From Moritella sp. 24 (lineage in GTDB: Bacteria > Pseudomonadota > Gammaproteobacteria > Enterobacterales > Moritellaceae), in assembly GCF_018219155.1 (NCBI RefSeq), contig NZ_CP056123.1, positions 930,001 through 994,000 of the forward strand: a stretch of 64,000 bases of DNA. Direction: 5' to 3'. The stretch's first letter is position 1; each line of letters begins with the position of its first letter. Below, in pieces: positions 1-9,321 of the stretch. The notes below the pieces were generated by a model. The model made no database searches and had not been told where the DNA came from. It saw only the letters and a program-made list of their open reading frames with translations. The translations under genes and the position numbers were made by a program.

Positions 1-503
1 GGTGGTTGCTGGTTGTGACGTACAAATTGGTGTTGTGAAAACGTGCGATCATAATAGCCGCCTCCCATACCTAAACGATTACCGACTAAATCAAAAGCCA
101 CCAACGGGCTGCACACTAAATCTAAGTCGAGATAAGGGATCACTTGAGTCACATCGAGCTTAGGTTCACTGATGCCGTATTTATTTTTGATTAATGGCGT
201 AGTAGGGGTAAGACGGGTAAACAATAATTGCTTGTGACTAAATGGATGTAGAATAGGAATGTAAACGTGTTTGTTTTGCTGCCAACACCAGTTGATGACC
301 GCTTGGGTATCAAGTTCGCCATCATTATGTAAATAAATAGCAATGTGTTGGGCGGATTGAACGTGGATATGCTGGCTAAACTGACTAACAAGATCATGAC
401 TAGCCTGTTGCTGCTGCAAAGTGGAAAGTTGCTGGCGGCGATGGCGTATTTGTTGTCTTATTTCAGTGCGAGTGATTGCGATAGTGTGTGTTATATCTGA
501 CAT
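1..503 (-). CDS. ygfA: 5-formyltetrahydrofolate cyclo-ligase, 3' end beyond window
   Basis: Translating the reverse strand from the ATG at 503 gives a 5-FCL/YgfA-family protein that is still open at base 1. It should convert 5-formyl-THF to 5,10-methenyl-THF with ATP in the cytoplasm. The conserved glycine-rich stretch GMGGGYYDR lies near the visible end, preceded by the SPLVAFD segment typical of the family. The gene lies directly downstream of the 6S RNA on the same strand, the usual gammaproteobacterial arrangement (zapA, ssrS, ygfA), which supports the call. About 168 codons are visible; the missing C-terminus should be short. Family and context are clear; only the 3' boundary is unknown. 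Confidence 0.9.
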   Translation of the reverse strand, partial: MSDITHTIAITRTEIRQQIRHRRQQLSTLQQQQASHDLVSQFSQHIHVQSAQHIAIYLHNDGELDTQAVINWCWQQNKHVYIPILHPFSHKQLLFTRLTPTTPLIKNKYGISEPKLDVTQVIPYLDLDLVCSPLVAFDLVGNRLGMGGGYYDRTFSQHQFVRHNQQP

Positions 504-571
504 AAACAAGAGCCCATACTCATTAAAATCGATGATGGATACTTTCGGTAATAGATTATGTTAACACAAGA

Positions 572-758
572 AAAGGGCCCCAGGGTGCGGCTACAAGGTT
601 TAGTCCTGAACCAGAAGGTTCAGGTTGGCTATTCAAGCTATTGCGTCAGGCTTCTCAGTACGAGCTGAGCTTGCACAATGGCAACAGGAATGAAAGCCTA
701 TAAAGTGTGATTATCGGCTCAGGGACATAACCCGCATACCAATCACCCCAGGGTTATT
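572..758 (-). ncRNA. ssrS: 6S RNA (ssrS)
   Basis: The reverse strand between zapA and the cyclo-ligase gene shows 6S RNA hallmarks. The two ends are complementary (CCCTGGGG near each end closes the terminal stem). The conserved block CCCTGAGCCGATAATCAC lies in the 5' half, followed by GAGAAGCCTGA and a GAACC/GGTTC hairpin in the 3' half. 6S RNA mimics an open promoter and sequesters sigma-70 RNA polymerase in stationary phase. The length of about 185 nt matches the family. Ends are estimated from the closing stem, so they may be off by several bases. Confidence 0.9.
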
Positions 759-761
759 TGG

Positions 762-1094
762 TTATACTGCAGATGGCTTTTTATCAATATTATTATTGAT
801 TTTGTTATCAACCAAGGCACGTTCAATCGTGTCTTGTAATAACTGAATACGATCATCTACGGTATTTGTATATTCTGTTGTCTTTTGGCGTTCTTTACGA
901 AGTTCATGACAAAAATTTAACGCCGCCATTACAGCTAAATGTTCTAAATTTTTGATATTCGTCTTCGATTGTATCTCTTCTAACTTACTATTGAGCACAG
1001 CAGCTGTTTGATGAAGTTCATCGACTTCTTCGCTTGGACTACCTACTTTAAAGTGGCGACCCAATATTGCAATATCAACCGCAGTTGTACTCAT
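762..1094 (-). CDS. zapA: Cell division protein ZapA
   Basis: A 110-residue protein of normal ZapA length. The N-terminal VDIAILGRHFKVGSP segment is the ZapA beta-rich head. The middle (about residues 25-60) carries the NLEHLAVMAALNFCHEL helix, and the C-terminal 40 residues look like the coiled coil used for tetramerisation. ZapA binds FtsZ at the septum and bundles protofilaments. It sits just upstream of 6S RNA and the cyclo-ligase on the same strand, the conserved context. In many gammaproteobacteria ssrS is processed from transcripts crossing this junction, but no promoter was assigned here. Confidence 0.93.
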   Translation of the reverse strand: MSTTAVDIAILGRHFKVGSPSEEVDELHQTAAVLNSKLEEIQSKTNIKNLEHLAVMAALNFCHELRKERQKTTEYTNTVDDRIQLLQDTIERALVDNKINNNIDKKPSAV

Positions 1095-1409
1095 GGCTAT
1101 GCTCTAAGTTATCTGGCTACAAGGGCTATATCAAGCACCTCGGCTGATACGTCTGGAATGACTATATCTTGCAATAGTGAGCATTGCAAGGGCTTATCGA
1201 ATCGAAATTTTGAGTTGCGGATCGAGATTAATCAAGTTGTCCATAAATCCAGCAGCTTAGTATATATATTCGAGTGTATACGTGGGTTAATCGGTATGTA
1301 ATTCGGGTGTTTACAGTGTAAAACTAGTCCTTGAAGTTAACTATTTTACTCTAATTTACCCAGCGATTTGACCGTTATCACAACACAGAATAACGGCCAT
1401 CAGGAATGG
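1095..1409. other. Intergenic region, no gene seen
   Basis: This 315-bp gap lies between the zapA start and the end of the EamA transporter gene. It must hold the zapA promoter. A short inverted repeat (CCGTTAT / ATAACGG, about 1371-1396) lies near the transporter end; it has no run of T and is not a convincing terminator. Open frames crossing the gap are not supported by ribosome binding sites or recognisable protein sequence. Confidence 0.5.
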
Positions 1410-2342
1410 CTACGACCCGGTTGTATTTGTCGCTAAAATCGGTTTAGGCAATGTAATGTCTATTTCTTGTTCAGCATTTTTTTGTGTCGTGAGGCGTTTA
1501 TTTTTTGCTTCAACTTTAGCTAACCACAATAAAGGCAAAACAATGAACGCTGTACCGATCGCCATCCCCATATCTGGAATTTCATCAAACCAAATCAGAC
1601 CCACAGCAACAGCGCCTAACAAACCGCTGTATTCTGCACTGGCAATTTTGCTCGCTTCGCCTGAACGGTAAGCCATGACACAAAAACCTGCATAAATAAG
1701 GATAAACAAAGTTGAACCAGCAGCGGTTAACATTGGTGCTAAATCCCACGGTTTACCTTCGAATACGGCGAGTCCAAGTGACGCAGGCATACCGACTAAA
1801 TTCGTTAATAGCAGTGTTTGAAATACAGTTTGATGTTTTGGCAGTTTACGGATGAGTAAGTTATTTGCCGCAAGCGTAAACGCCACCACGATCGCTGCTG
1901 TGGCTGCCCAGTCAATTTCGGTCGGACGGATCACGATCAACACACCAATAAAACCAAATACACCCGCACCAATAGAATGCACGGTGAGTTTTTCTTGAAA
2001 CCACATCATTGCCATTGGCAGCATGATTAAAGGGGCAGCATAAAAGATCGCATTTGCGGTTGCCAGTGGCATTGCATTAAGCGAGTAAACCATGAAGATA
2101 GCGCCTAGTAGCCAGATGTGACCACGTACCGCATGCCATTTTAGTCCATCAACCAGACTTTTCTTGCTGCTCTTTAAGCAAAATGGAATTAATAGCAGTA
2201 CCGCAGTGAACTGTCGGAAAAATACAAATTGATAAACAGCAACATCTTCCGATAATGTCTTGATTAAGGCATCAGAAAAAATAGCAATTACGTTACCAAT
2301 AATTAGCAATGTCATTGCTAAGCCGACAGTCATTTGGGGCAT
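1410..2342 (-). CDS. EamA/DMT-family transporter
   Basis: A 310-residue, very hydrophobic protein with about ten predicted membrane segments in two five-helix halves, as in the drug/metabolite transporter (EamA) superfamily. Recognisable pieces are the first-half segment ALPLATANAIFYAAPL-like (here MPLATANAIFYAAPL, around residue 97) and the second-half segment ASAEYSGLLGAVAVG (around residue 235). EamA proteins usually export small metabolites or amino acids; the substrate cannot be read from sequence. It is divergent from the LysR regulator that starts about 140 bp away, which suggests that regulator controls it. The short charged C-terminal tail (after residue 275) is not conserved. Confidence 0.85.
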   Translation of the reverse strand: MPQMTVGLAMTLLIIGNVIAIFSDALIKTLSEDVAVYQFVFFRQFTAVLLLIPFCLKSSKKSLVDGLKWHAVRGHIWLLGAIFMVYSLNAMPLATANAIFYAAPLIMLPMAMMWFQEKLTVHSIGAGVFGFIGVLIVIRPTEIDWAATAAIVVAFTLAANNLLIRKLPKHQTVFQTLLLTNLVGMPASLGLAVFEGKPWDLAPMLTAAGSTLFILIYAGFCVMAYRSGEASKIASAEYSGLLGAVAVGLIWFDEIPDMGMAIGTAFIVLPLLWLAKVEAKNKRLTTQKNAEQEIDITLPKPILATNTTGS

Positions 2343-2484
2343 GGGGAGTTCCTACCTATATAAAGTAATATACAGCAAACAAGGCTGCGTTATTGAAAAG
2401 AGAAAGTGTGACCTGGCTAGCATATTCCAAAACCGATGATGAAGTATAATGATAAAAATACTTTTAGTATGAGCTAAACTAATA

Positions 2485-3387
2485 ATGAAACTTCCCCCGT
2501 TACGTGCACTGCAATGTTTTGAAGCGGTAGCCCGTTTTAACAGTTTTTCAAAAGCAGCTGACCAACTTAATATTACGCAAAGTGCAGTGAGTCATCAGGT
2601 ACGTTTATTAGAAGAGCACTTGGGTGAATCTATGTTTCACCGCAAGGGACGGACTTTGTCATTAACGAATATGGGCGAGCGTTATTACGAAGAGGTGAGT
2701 CAGTCATTAGCGAACATATCCACGGCCAGCCAACAGATCCGAGAGGGTAAGTCGGGCAAGATCCGTTTAGCCTTATATAGTTCATTAGCAGTAAAGTGGC
2801 TGATCCCACGGTTAGACAATTTACGACAACAATATCCCGAGATCGACTTGTCATTAAACATGGTTGCGGATGAACCTGATTGCAGTGATCAAGTGGCCGA
2901 TTGTTTTATTACCGTGAACCCGCCGAAACGTAACTTTGTGAGTCAGTTTTTGTATGCCGAACGTTTGTATCCAGTGTGTGGTAAAAAGATCTGGCAGCAG
3001 ATCCAAGATCAATCGCTACCCGAAGCATTATGGCAATACCCGTTATTGTCGGTGCAATCTGTGTTTCCCGATGATGAACTTGGAGAAGATTGGCAACGCT
3101 GGTGTGAGTTAGGCGGATTTTCGTTACCCGCAGAAGCCAAGATGAACTACTTTAGTCACATGCTTATGGCGGCAGAAGCAGCGCGCTATGATCAGGGCAT
3201 AACTTTACTTAATCATTATTTGATGAACGATCAGGATAGACAGCATAACTTTGTGCGTATCCCTATGCACGAGATCTTAACGGGTGATAACTTCTATTTT
3301 GTGTACAAAAAATCACGGGCGAAACAAACGGATATTTTGAAACTTGGTCGCTGGCTTGAACAACAATGCTATGACCAAGAACAGTAG
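2485..3387 (+). CDS. LysR-family transcriptional regulator, GcvA-like subgroup
   Basis: A 300-residue LysR-type regulator. The N-terminal winged HTH is clear: LRALQCFEAVARFNSFSKAA (residues 7-26), then LNITQSAVSHQVRLLEEHLG. The remainder is a periplasmic-binding-like effector domain. The start PPLRALQCFEAVAR and the HMLMAAEAA motif late in the protein resemble the GcvA/AmpR-like subgroup, not CysB types. It is divergent from the EamA transporter gene across 142 bp, the classic arrangement for a LysR regulator and its target. GcvA activates gcvTHP in enterobacteria, and a gcv operon lies 5 kb downstream, but this is not evidence that it regulates gcv. The effector is unknown. Confidence 0.85.
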   Translation: MKLPPLRALQCFEAVARFNSFSKAADQLNITQSAVSHQVRLLEEHLGESMFHRKGRTLSLTNMGERYYEEVSQSLANISTASQQIREGKSGKIRLALYSSLAVKWLIPRLDNLRQQYPEIDLSLNMVADEPDCSDQVADCFITVNPPKRNFVSQFLYAERLYPVCGKKIWQQIQDQSLPEALWQYPLLSVQSVFPDDELGEDWQRWCELGGFSLPAEAKMNYFSHMLMAAEAARYDQGITLLNHYLMNDQDRQHNFVRIPMHEILTGDNFYFVYKKSRAKQTDILKLGRWLEQQCYDQEQ

Positions 3388-3541
3388 GGCAGGATAAGGT
3401 AACGTACCCATAATGGTTAAAAGTGATTAAGGACTGGGCAGCGTGGCAGAGGCATTCGTTTGGCTATGGTCTTGATCTGGGTGAAATGCTAATATAATAG
3501 TCATTATTCTAAATACATTAATCTATTGGTAAGGTCCTCAC

Positions 3542-4108
3542 ATGGATAAAGTTAAACTTCCTCTTTTTGCTGACGTAAATGCGCAGTTACAACAAAGTGA
3601 TTTATTAGTGAACCCTGCCGATGTGCACGGTGTGATCTGTGGTCTATTATGTGGCGGCGTTAAGCTAGACAGCAAAGCATGGTTGGCTCCGTTTGACGAG
3701 TTAATCAACGAAGGCCTTGGTATTCCTGATTCACTTGAATCAATACTGGCTGACGTTTATAACGGCAGTGAAGCAGCACTAAAAGACATGACATTAGGCT
3801 TTGAACTGTTGATCCCTGATATGGACCAACCGTTAGAAACGCGTATGGAAGCATTAGCTGAATGGGTACAAGGTTTCCTTGGCGGTTTTGGTATGGTGCA
3901 CTCAACATCAACGAAAGCCAGCGATGACGTAAAAGAACTGATTGCTGACTTCGCTAGTATCGCGCAAATGGACGTTGATACTGACGATGACAGCAACGAA
4001 GCGGAAGAAGCCTTTTACGAGATCGTAGAATACGTTCGTATGGGTGCAACATATTGTTTTAATGAATTAAGTGACGGTGACGTTAAAGCTGCACCTGTGC
4101 TACATTAA
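3542..4108 (+). CDS. ygfB: YgfB-family protein (UPF0149)
   Basis: A 188-residue UPF0149/YecA-like protein. Typical features are VHGVICGLLCGG near residue 29, WVQGFLGGFG around residue 108, and the acidic C-terminal part ending EEAFYEIVEYVRMGATYCFNE. YgfB homologues are soluble helical proteins; in Pseudomonas one modulates a LysR-type regulator, but no function is established here. In many relatives ygfB is followed by pepP, ubiH and ubiI; here pepP is missing and a Sel1-repeat gene occupies its place. The start has a plausible GGTAAGG site 10 bp upstream. Confidence 0.9.
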   Translation: MDKVKLPLFADVNAQLQQSDLLVNPADVHGVICGLLCGGVKLDSKAWLAPFDELINEGLGIPDSLESILADVYNGSEAALKDMTLGFELLIPDMDQPLETRMEALAEWVQGFLGGFGMVHSTSTKASDDVKELIADFASIAQMDVDTDDDSNEAEEAFYEIVEYVRMGATYCFNELSDGDVKAAPVLH

Positions 4109-4130
4109 TCATTAGTTGTTGTGATTTACT

Positions 4131-4157
4131 GATAACGGTAACGATAGTGCCGTTATC
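4131..4157 (+). terminator. Hairpin after ygfB
   Basis: Perfect 8-bp inverted repeat GATAACGG / CCGTTATC with an 11-nt loop, 22 bp after the ygfB stop. It is followed by A-rich sequence on the plus strand, so it is a weak intrinsic terminator or an RNA-end stabiliser. Confidence 0.4.
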
Positions 4158-4321
4158 AGATAAAAAAATGATTTATCGCAAGCGCACCTAAAAGGATACT
4201 TGTTATAACAGGTGTTATGATGAGGTTAGGCTGCCGCCCGTTGTTATCGTTATTTGTAGTGATAACGATTAATGATAGATTGTTGTAGATAGATTTAGGT
4301 AAATAGGACAAGGAGTGTTTT

Positions 4322-5089
4322 ATGTCTTTAATAAACAAGTTAACGGCAAAGCTGAGCAATAAGTCACCCGCTTCAGCAGACCCTATCATCTTGCCAGAAA
4401 CGGCTTTTACCCACGAACAGCATGCACAGCGTAATACAGAATTTAGCCAGCGTTACCACGCTTATACCAACCCACAACAAGCCTTTGAATTTTGTCGAGC
4501 ACAAGCCGATGAAGGTGTTGTTATGGCCCTGTATTTATTAGCGCTGCAATATGAGCAAGGTGATGGTCAGCAAACGTATTTAAGCCAAGCGGTTAACTGT
4601 TATCAACGTGCAGCTGATTGTGATCATCCTGAGTCGTTGTTTAATTTAGCGTTATTGCAATTACAAGGGCAACTGGGTAAACCAAATTCAGTCCGTGCAT
4701 TTAGCTATTTTGAGCAAGCCGCTAAATTAGGTTTAGTACAGGCACAGTATAATTTGGCCAGTATGTTGGATCAGGGATCTGGTTGTTTTCAAGATCAACA
4801 AGCGGCATTTGATTGGTACAACAAAGCGGCTGCGCAAGGGTTTACCCAAGCGTGGCAGAACATTGCGGTGATGTACTACCGTGGTGAAGGCGTTGATAAA
4901 GATAAATTAAAGGCGTATGCCTGGACATTATTAGCAGCAAAAGCAGGTGTTGAAGAAGCGGTTGCTGCAGAACCAGAGATGACACAAGCGTTAAACTCGA
5001 CCGAAATATTGGTGGGTAAAGCGCAATTTGATCACTTACAGCAAGGCTTTTTAGCTTACTTGCCAATCGAAACCCGATTTGAAGGTTAA
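4322..5089 (+). CDS. Sel1-repeat (SLR) protein
   Basis: A 255-residue soluble protein made mostly of Sel1-like repeats from about residue 60 to 215. Repeat signatures include ALYLLALQYEQGDG, SLFNLALLQLQGQLG, AQYNLASMLDQGSG and AWQNIAVMYYRGEGVDKD, each followed by a helix of the A-x-x-W/Y-Y-x-x-A-A type. Sel1 repeats form helical solenoids that scaffold protein-protein contacts; no catalytic residues are expected. No signal peptide is visible, so it is probably cytoplasmic. It stands where pepP is usually found between ygfB and ubiH. The start is preceded by AAGGAGTGTTTT, a good binding site. Confidence 0.85.
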   Translation: MSLINKLTAKLSNKSPASADPIILPETAFTHEQHAQRNTEFSQRYHAYTNPQQAFEFCRAQADEGVVMALYLLALQYEQGDGQQTYLSQAVNCYQRAADCDHPESLFNLALLQLQGQLGKPNSVRAFSYFEQAAKLGLVQAQYNLASMLDQGSGCFQDQQAAFDWYNKAAAQGFTQAWQNIAVMYYRGEGVDKDKLKAYAWTLLAAKAGVEEAVAAEPEMTQALNSTEILVGKAQFDHLQQGFLAYLPIETRFEG

Positions 5090-5168
5090 CAGCGTTTGAT
5101 TGTTCGACCTTATCGGCTTTTGTTATAGTGTCATCGTTTTTTAATTTCAATAACTTGTTAGGATCGAA

Positions 5169-6374
5169 ATGTCAGTGGTTGAATATGATATTGCAATTGT
5201 TGGGGCCGGTATGGTCGGTGCGACACTTGCGCACGCAGTAAGCCAAATTAAACGCGAAGATGGGTGTCAGTTATCTATTGCATTAATTGATGCAAATCCG
5301 CCTACAACCAGTAACCATCCTGGTTTTGATGCACGTGTCATTGCGCTATCTTACGGTTCACAACAGATCTTAACGCAGTTTAACTTGTGGGATAAGATCG
5401 CTCCTACAGCGACAGCCATTAAACATATTCATGTGTCTGATCGTGGTCACTGGGGTTTTACACGTCTTGATCACAGTGAATATAATATTTCCGCATTAGG
5501 GCAAGTTATTGAGCTGCAAACCACTGGGCACATTTTACAACAAGATCTGGCTAGTACTGACAATATAAAATGGTATTGCCCAAACCAGCTCGTTAGCCTA
5601 GATCGTCAAATCGATCATACCGACCTAACCCTTGATGACGGCCAGCAATTACGCTGTAAGTTATTAGTCGGTGCCGACGGTAACAACTCAATGGTTCGTC
5701 AGTTAACGAATGTGCCAATTGAAGTCACTGATTTTGAACAAACAGCGATCATTGCCAATGTGACCACAAGTAAAGCCCATGAAAGTAAAGCTTACGAGCG
5801 TTTTACTGACACGGGGCCATTGGCATTATTACCAATGACAGATCAACGCAGTTCATTAGTATGGTCTGTACGTACAGATGAAGTTGGCGCGATCATGGCA
5901 TTAAGTGATGATGCATTCTTATCTCGCTTACAACAGCGTTTTGGTTATCGTTTAGGTAAATTTATTAAAACGGGCCAACGTTTTTCTTATCCGCTGTTGT
6001 TAACAGAAGCGTTAGAACCAACTCAACATCGTAGTGTTGTGATTGGTAATGCAGCACATGCCTTACACCCAATTGCAGGGCAGGGTTATAACTTAGGCCT
6101 GCGCGATGTGGCAGTATTGCATCACCAAATTGAACAAGCGTTTTTAGCCGAGCAAGACTTGGGCGACCAAGCCGTGACTAAAGGTTATTGGAAAAAACGT
6201 CAAGGCGATCATCAAACAACGATTTGGATGACGACGTCATTAGCGACCTTATTTGCGAATAACTATGCACCGCTGGTGGCAGGTCGTAATTTAGCCCTGC
6301 ATACCATGGGTTATAAACCAGAATATAAACGCGTATTAGCACGCCAAGCACTTGGCGCGTTCAAGCTATTTTAA
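5169..6374 (+). CDS. ubiH: Ubiquinone hydroxylase UbiH (2-octaprenyl-6-methoxyphenol hydroxylase)
   Basis: A 401-residue FAD-dependent aromatic hydroxylase of the UbiH/UbiF family. The N-terminal dinucleotide motif GAGMVGAT lies at residues 12-19, the middle motif VGADGNNS around residue 165, and the second FAD motif GNAAHALHPIAGQGYNLG at about 293-310. UbiH adds a hydroxyl group in oxygen-dependent ubiquinone synthesis at the inner membrane. It is followed 55 bp later by its paralogue ubiI; the pair is widely conserved in gammaproteobacteria and probably forms one transcript. Start supported by TTAGGATCGAA upstream. Confidence 0.92.
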   Translation: MSVVEYDIAIVGAGMVGATLAHAVSQIKREDGCQLSIALIDANPPTTSNHPGFDARVIALSYGSQQILTQFNLWDKIAPTATAIKHIHVSDRGHWGFTRLDHSEYNISALGQVIELQTTGHILQQDLASTDNIKWYCPNQLVSLDRQIDHTDLTLDDGQQLRCKLLVGADGNNSMVRQLTNVPIEVTDFEQTAIIANVTTSKAHESKAYERFTDTGPLALLPMTDQRSSLVWSVRTDEVGAIMALSDDAFLSRLQQRFGYRLGKFIKTGQRFSYPLLLTEALEPTQHRSVVIGNAAHALHPIAGQGYNLGLRDVAVLHHQIEQAFLAEQDLGDQAVTKGYWKKRQGDHQTTIWMTTSLATLFANNYAPLVAGRNLALHTMGYKPEYKRVLARQALGAFKLF

Positions 6375-6429
6375 GCGCTTTAACGTTATTTAACTCTTTT
6401 AGAGCTTAGTATTAGAATTAGGATTTTAT

Positions 6430-7647
6430 ATGCAATCTTATGATATTGCGGTTGTTGGCGGTGGCATGGTTGGACTTGCTTTTGCTGCAGCGTTAAAGGA
6501 AACCACCCTTAAGATCGTGGTTATTGAAGGTAATGAGATTAATCGTGAATTAGGTGAATCGCCTGAATTACGCGTGAGCGCGCTAAGTCGTGCAAGCCAA
6601 AACATATTACAAAACTTAGATGTGTGGTCTGGTATCGAAAGCCGCCGCCATCAAAGTTATGACGCAATGCAAGTGTGGGATCGCAATGGCTTTGGTCATA
6701 TCGATTTTGACGCAGAAGCATTGATGACAGACAGCTTAGGTCATTTAGTTGAAAACAAAGTGATCCAATTAGCACTGTTAGAGCAAGTTGAAAAAGCCAG
6801 TAACATTACCTTATTAACAGGTACACGTATTAGTAAGCTAAGCCGTGGCGATAACGCTGGTTGGTTAACGCTAGAAGGTCAAGAACCAGTTTATGCGAAG
6901 TTAATCGTGGGTGCTGATGGTGCGAATTCGTGGACGCGTTCACAAGTGAAAATTCCGCTGACGACATGGGATTATAATCACCATGCAATCGTTGCGAATA
7001 TTCGTACTGTTGAACCGCATCAATCTTGTGCTCGTCAGATCTTTAATCCAGAAGGCCCATTAGCGTTTTTACCGTTATGGCAACCGGATCTGTGTTCGAT
7101 CGTATGGTCATTACCACCCGAACGCGCAACAGAATTATTGGCAATGGACGACGCTGAGTTTAACAAACAGCTTACCGTGGCTTTTGATGGTCGTTTAGGC
7201 TTATGTAAAGTGGAAGGTCAGCGTCAAGCATTCCCGCTTAAAATGCGTTATGCCCGTAGCTTTGCTGCCGAGCGTGTGGCATTAATTGGTGATGCAGCCC
7301 ATACCATTCATCCATTAGCCGGGCAGGGGGTGAACCTTGGTTTACTCGATGCCGCGAGTCTGGCGCAATGTGTACTTGAAAACCACCTTGCCAATAAAGA
7401 CTTAGGAACACATGCTAACTTGCGTAAATTTGAACGCTGGCGTAAAGCTGAAGCAGCAGTGATGATTTCGAGTATGGAAGGACTAAAACGCTTATTTAGT
7501 GGTGGTCATCCTGCCAAGCGTATTTTCCGTGATATTGGTTTAACGCTATCGAATACATTACCTGGGCTAAAGCAAACTTTCATTAAACGTGCGATGGGTT
7601 TGGATGGTGAGCTACCTGATCTCGCGAAATCAGATCGCACTCGCTGA
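6430..7647 (+). CDS. ubiI: FAD-dependent ubiquinone C5-hydroxylase UbiI (VisC)
   Basis: A 405-residue paralogue of UbiH. The first FAD motif GGGMVGLAFA is at residues 10-19, the mid motif VGADGANS around residue 160, and GDAAHTIHPLAGQGVNLG at about 287-304. UbiI (formerly VisC) carries out C5 hydroxylation in aerobic ubiquinone synthesis. The gene follows ubiH in the same direction with an AGGATTTTAT site upstream of the ATG. It ends just before a strong hairpin and a long gap leading to gcvT, which separates it from the glycine cleavage operon. Confidence 0.9.
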   Translation: MQSYDIAVVGGGMVGLAFAAALKETTLKIVVIEGNEINRELGESPELRVSALSRASQNILQNLDVWSGIESRRHQSYDAMQVWDRNGFGHIDFDAEALMTDSLGHLVENKVIQLALLEQVEKASNITLLTGTRISKLSRGDNAGWLTLEGQEPVYAKLIVGADGANSWTRSQVKIPLTTWDYNHHAIVANIRTVEPHQSCARQIFNPEGPLAFLPLWQPDLCSIVWSLPPERATELLAMDDAEFNKQLTVAFDGRLGLCKVEGQRQAFPLKMRYARSFAAERVALIGDAAHTIHPLAGQGVNLGLLDAASLAQCVLENHLANKDLGTHANLRKFERWRKAEAAVMISSMEGLKRLFSGGHPAKRIFRDIGLTLSNTLPGLKQTFIKRAMGLDGELPDLAKSDRTR

Positions 7648-8011
7648 GCCAGTTCACATAATTATTAAATAGTGTAATTAATCAGCGTCGATTATTCGAC
7701 TTGAAATGAGAATAACTAATGTAAACGCCCTGTTTGCATTAGTTATAATAATGTGAAAGGTGTTGGTTTTAATCATAATACTAGTCTAATAATTGTTAAT
7801 ATAGCTCTTACTTGGTAATACCAACTGCTTTTGTTCATTTTTTTGTGATCTACAACGTCATTAGCCCCCTCAAATAACTTTTTCCTCTATTTAAGTGTTA
7901 GCCTTGCGCGCATTATTATTTGTTTAATCATTAGATTTTCTATTCTTTAAATATTTTTAACGGATGCTATCTAAGGGTATAATCAAATTATTATCATGTA
8001 ATAGGCTTTAC
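7648..8011 (+). promoter_or_regulatory. gcv operon upstream region with candidate promoter
   Basis: This long gap precedes gcvT. A good -10 hexamer TATAAT lies at 7978-7983 with only a weak -35 about 16-17 bp upstream. I looked for glycine-riboswitch signatures and saw none, so control is more likely by a transcription factor (GcvA or Lrp in relatives). Apart from the hairpin at 7712-7746 and the tiny frame at 8012-8083, I see no gene in it. Confidence 0.4.
7712..7746 (+). terminator. Strong hairpin after ubiI
   Basis: Fifteen-base-pair stem (arms 7712-7726 and 7732-7746, one G-T pair) with a 5-nt GCCCT loop, 64 bp after the ubiI stop. The U tract is poor, so it may be a weak terminator or a 3'-end protector. 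Confidence 0.5.
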
Positions 8012-8083
8012 ATGAAAGACAACAAAGCAATTTTACTTGATCCCAAAGTCTTGATTAATAACTGTCAATTAAAGGAATTATAG
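8012..8083 (+). CDS. Possible 23-codon leader peptide upstream of gcvT
   Basis: A 23-codon frame begins with ATG at 8012 and ends with TAG one base before the gcvT start codon. The gcvT ribosome binding site (AAAGGAAT) lies inside its last codons, so translating it would affect gcvT initiation. It encodes a peptide starting [10 protein letters not shown] and contains no glycine codon. Its own upstream sequence (ATAGGCTTTAC) is a weak binding site. It may be chance; conservation in relatives would decide. Confidence 0.25.
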   Translation: MKDNKAILLDPKVLINNCQLKEL

Positions 8084-8084
8084 A

Positions 8085-9179
8085 ATGGCTCAACAAACAG
8101 TACTGTTCCCGAAGCACGTAGAAGCAGGGGCAAAAATGGTGGACTTTCATGGTTGGGATATGCCAATCAATTACGGTTCCCAGATTGCTGAACATAATGC
8201 TGTACGCGAAGATGCGGGTATGTTCGATGTGTCACACATGACCATCGTTGATATCAAAGGCTCTGACGCTAAGTCGTTCTTACGTTATTTACTTGCCAAT
8301 GATGTGGCAAAATTAACTGTTTCTGGTAAAGCTCTTTATACCGGAATGTTACAACAAGATGGTGGGGTTATTGATGACCTTATCGTTTACTTCTTCAATG
8401 ATGAATACTACCGCCTCGTGGTAAATTCAGCTACTCGTGTTAAAGATCTAGCATGGATCAACAAACAAGCTGCAGAGTTCTCTGTAAACGTAACTGAATT
8501 ACCTGAACTGTCTATGATTGCAGTGCAGGGCCCGAAAGCAAAAGAAAAAGCCGCTACTGTATTCACAGCTGAGCAAAACGCTGCTGTTGAAGGCATGAAG
8601 CCTTTCTTTGGTGTACAAGCGGGTAGTTTGTTTATTGCTACAACGGGTTATACCGGTGAAGCAGGTTATGAGATTGTCGTTCCACAAGAAGAAGCTTGCG
8701 ATTTATGGCAGAAGCTTGTGGACGCAGGTGTTCAACCAGCAGGTTTAGGCGCACGTGATACGTTACGTCTAGAAGCTGGTATGAACCTTTATGGTTTAGA
8801 TATGGATGAAACTGTATCGCCGCTAGCCGCTAACATGGGCTGGACGATTGCTTGGGAACCACAAGAACGTGACTTTATTGGTCGCGCAGCACTAACAGCT
8901 CAAAAAGCTGAAGGTACTGACAAACTTGTTGGTTTAGTGCTTGAAGCAAAAGGTGTATTACGTACTGGTCAAAAAGTCGTATTCACTAATGCAGCAGGCG
9001 AAGCATGTGAAGGTGTTATCACAAGTGGTAGCTTCTCACCAACGTTAGGTTTTAGTATTGCATTTGCACGTGTTCCAGCATCAATCGGTGAAACGGCTGA
9101 AGTTGAAATGCGTAAAAAGTTTGTACAAGTTGCAGTGACTAAACCAGCGTTCGTTCGTAATGGTAAAAAACTAGTTTAG
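8085..9179 (+). CDS. gcvT: Glycine cleavage system T protein (aminomethyltransferase)
   Basis: A 364-residue GcvT, normal length. The N-terminus contains [16 protein letters not shown] (about 16-31), with the conserved FDVSHM motif following. [13 protein letters not shown] (about 187-199) and [18 protein letters not shown] (about 223-240) are the folate- and active-site-region signatures; the aspartate in GARDTLR is catalytic in the family. GcvT releases ammonia and makes 5,10-methylene-THF from the aminomethyl group on lipoyl-GcvH. It is the first gene of gcvT-gcvH-gcvP. Start set by AAAGGAATTATAG upstream. Confidence 0.95.
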   Translation: MAQQTVLFPKHVEAGAKMVDFHGWDMPINYGSQIAEHNAVREDAGMFDVSHMTIVDIKGSDAKSFLRYLLANDVAKLTVSGKALYTGMLQQDGGVIDDLIVYFFNDEYYRLVVNSATRVKDLAWINKQAAEFSVNVTELPELSMIAVQGPKAKEKAATVFTAEQNAAVEGMKPFFGVQAGSLFIATTGYTGEAGYEIVVPQEEACDLWQKLVDAGVQPAGLGARDTLRLEAGMNLYGLDMDETVSPLAANMGWTIAWEPQERDFIGRAALTAQKAEGTDKLVGLVLEAKGVLRTGQKVVFTNAAGEACEGVITSGSFSPTLGFSIAFARVPASIGETAEVEMRKKFVQVAVTKPAFVRNGKKLV

Positions 9180-9321
9180 TGCTACGTTTGATTTAACTGA
9201 AAATTGTATGACGTCAGCTGGATTACACAAGTTCTACTTATAAGGAACAGTAATTCAGTGTCTACAGCGTTACCAAATAAAAACATAATCATTTAAGTAA
9301 AAGACAAAAGGAATTTCAACA

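Noticed and set aside
7648-8084. Glycine riboswitch upstream of gcvT
   Set aside because: No tandem aptamer consensus or paired glycine-aptamer cores could be seen in the gap; only a hairpin and a promoter-like hexamer.
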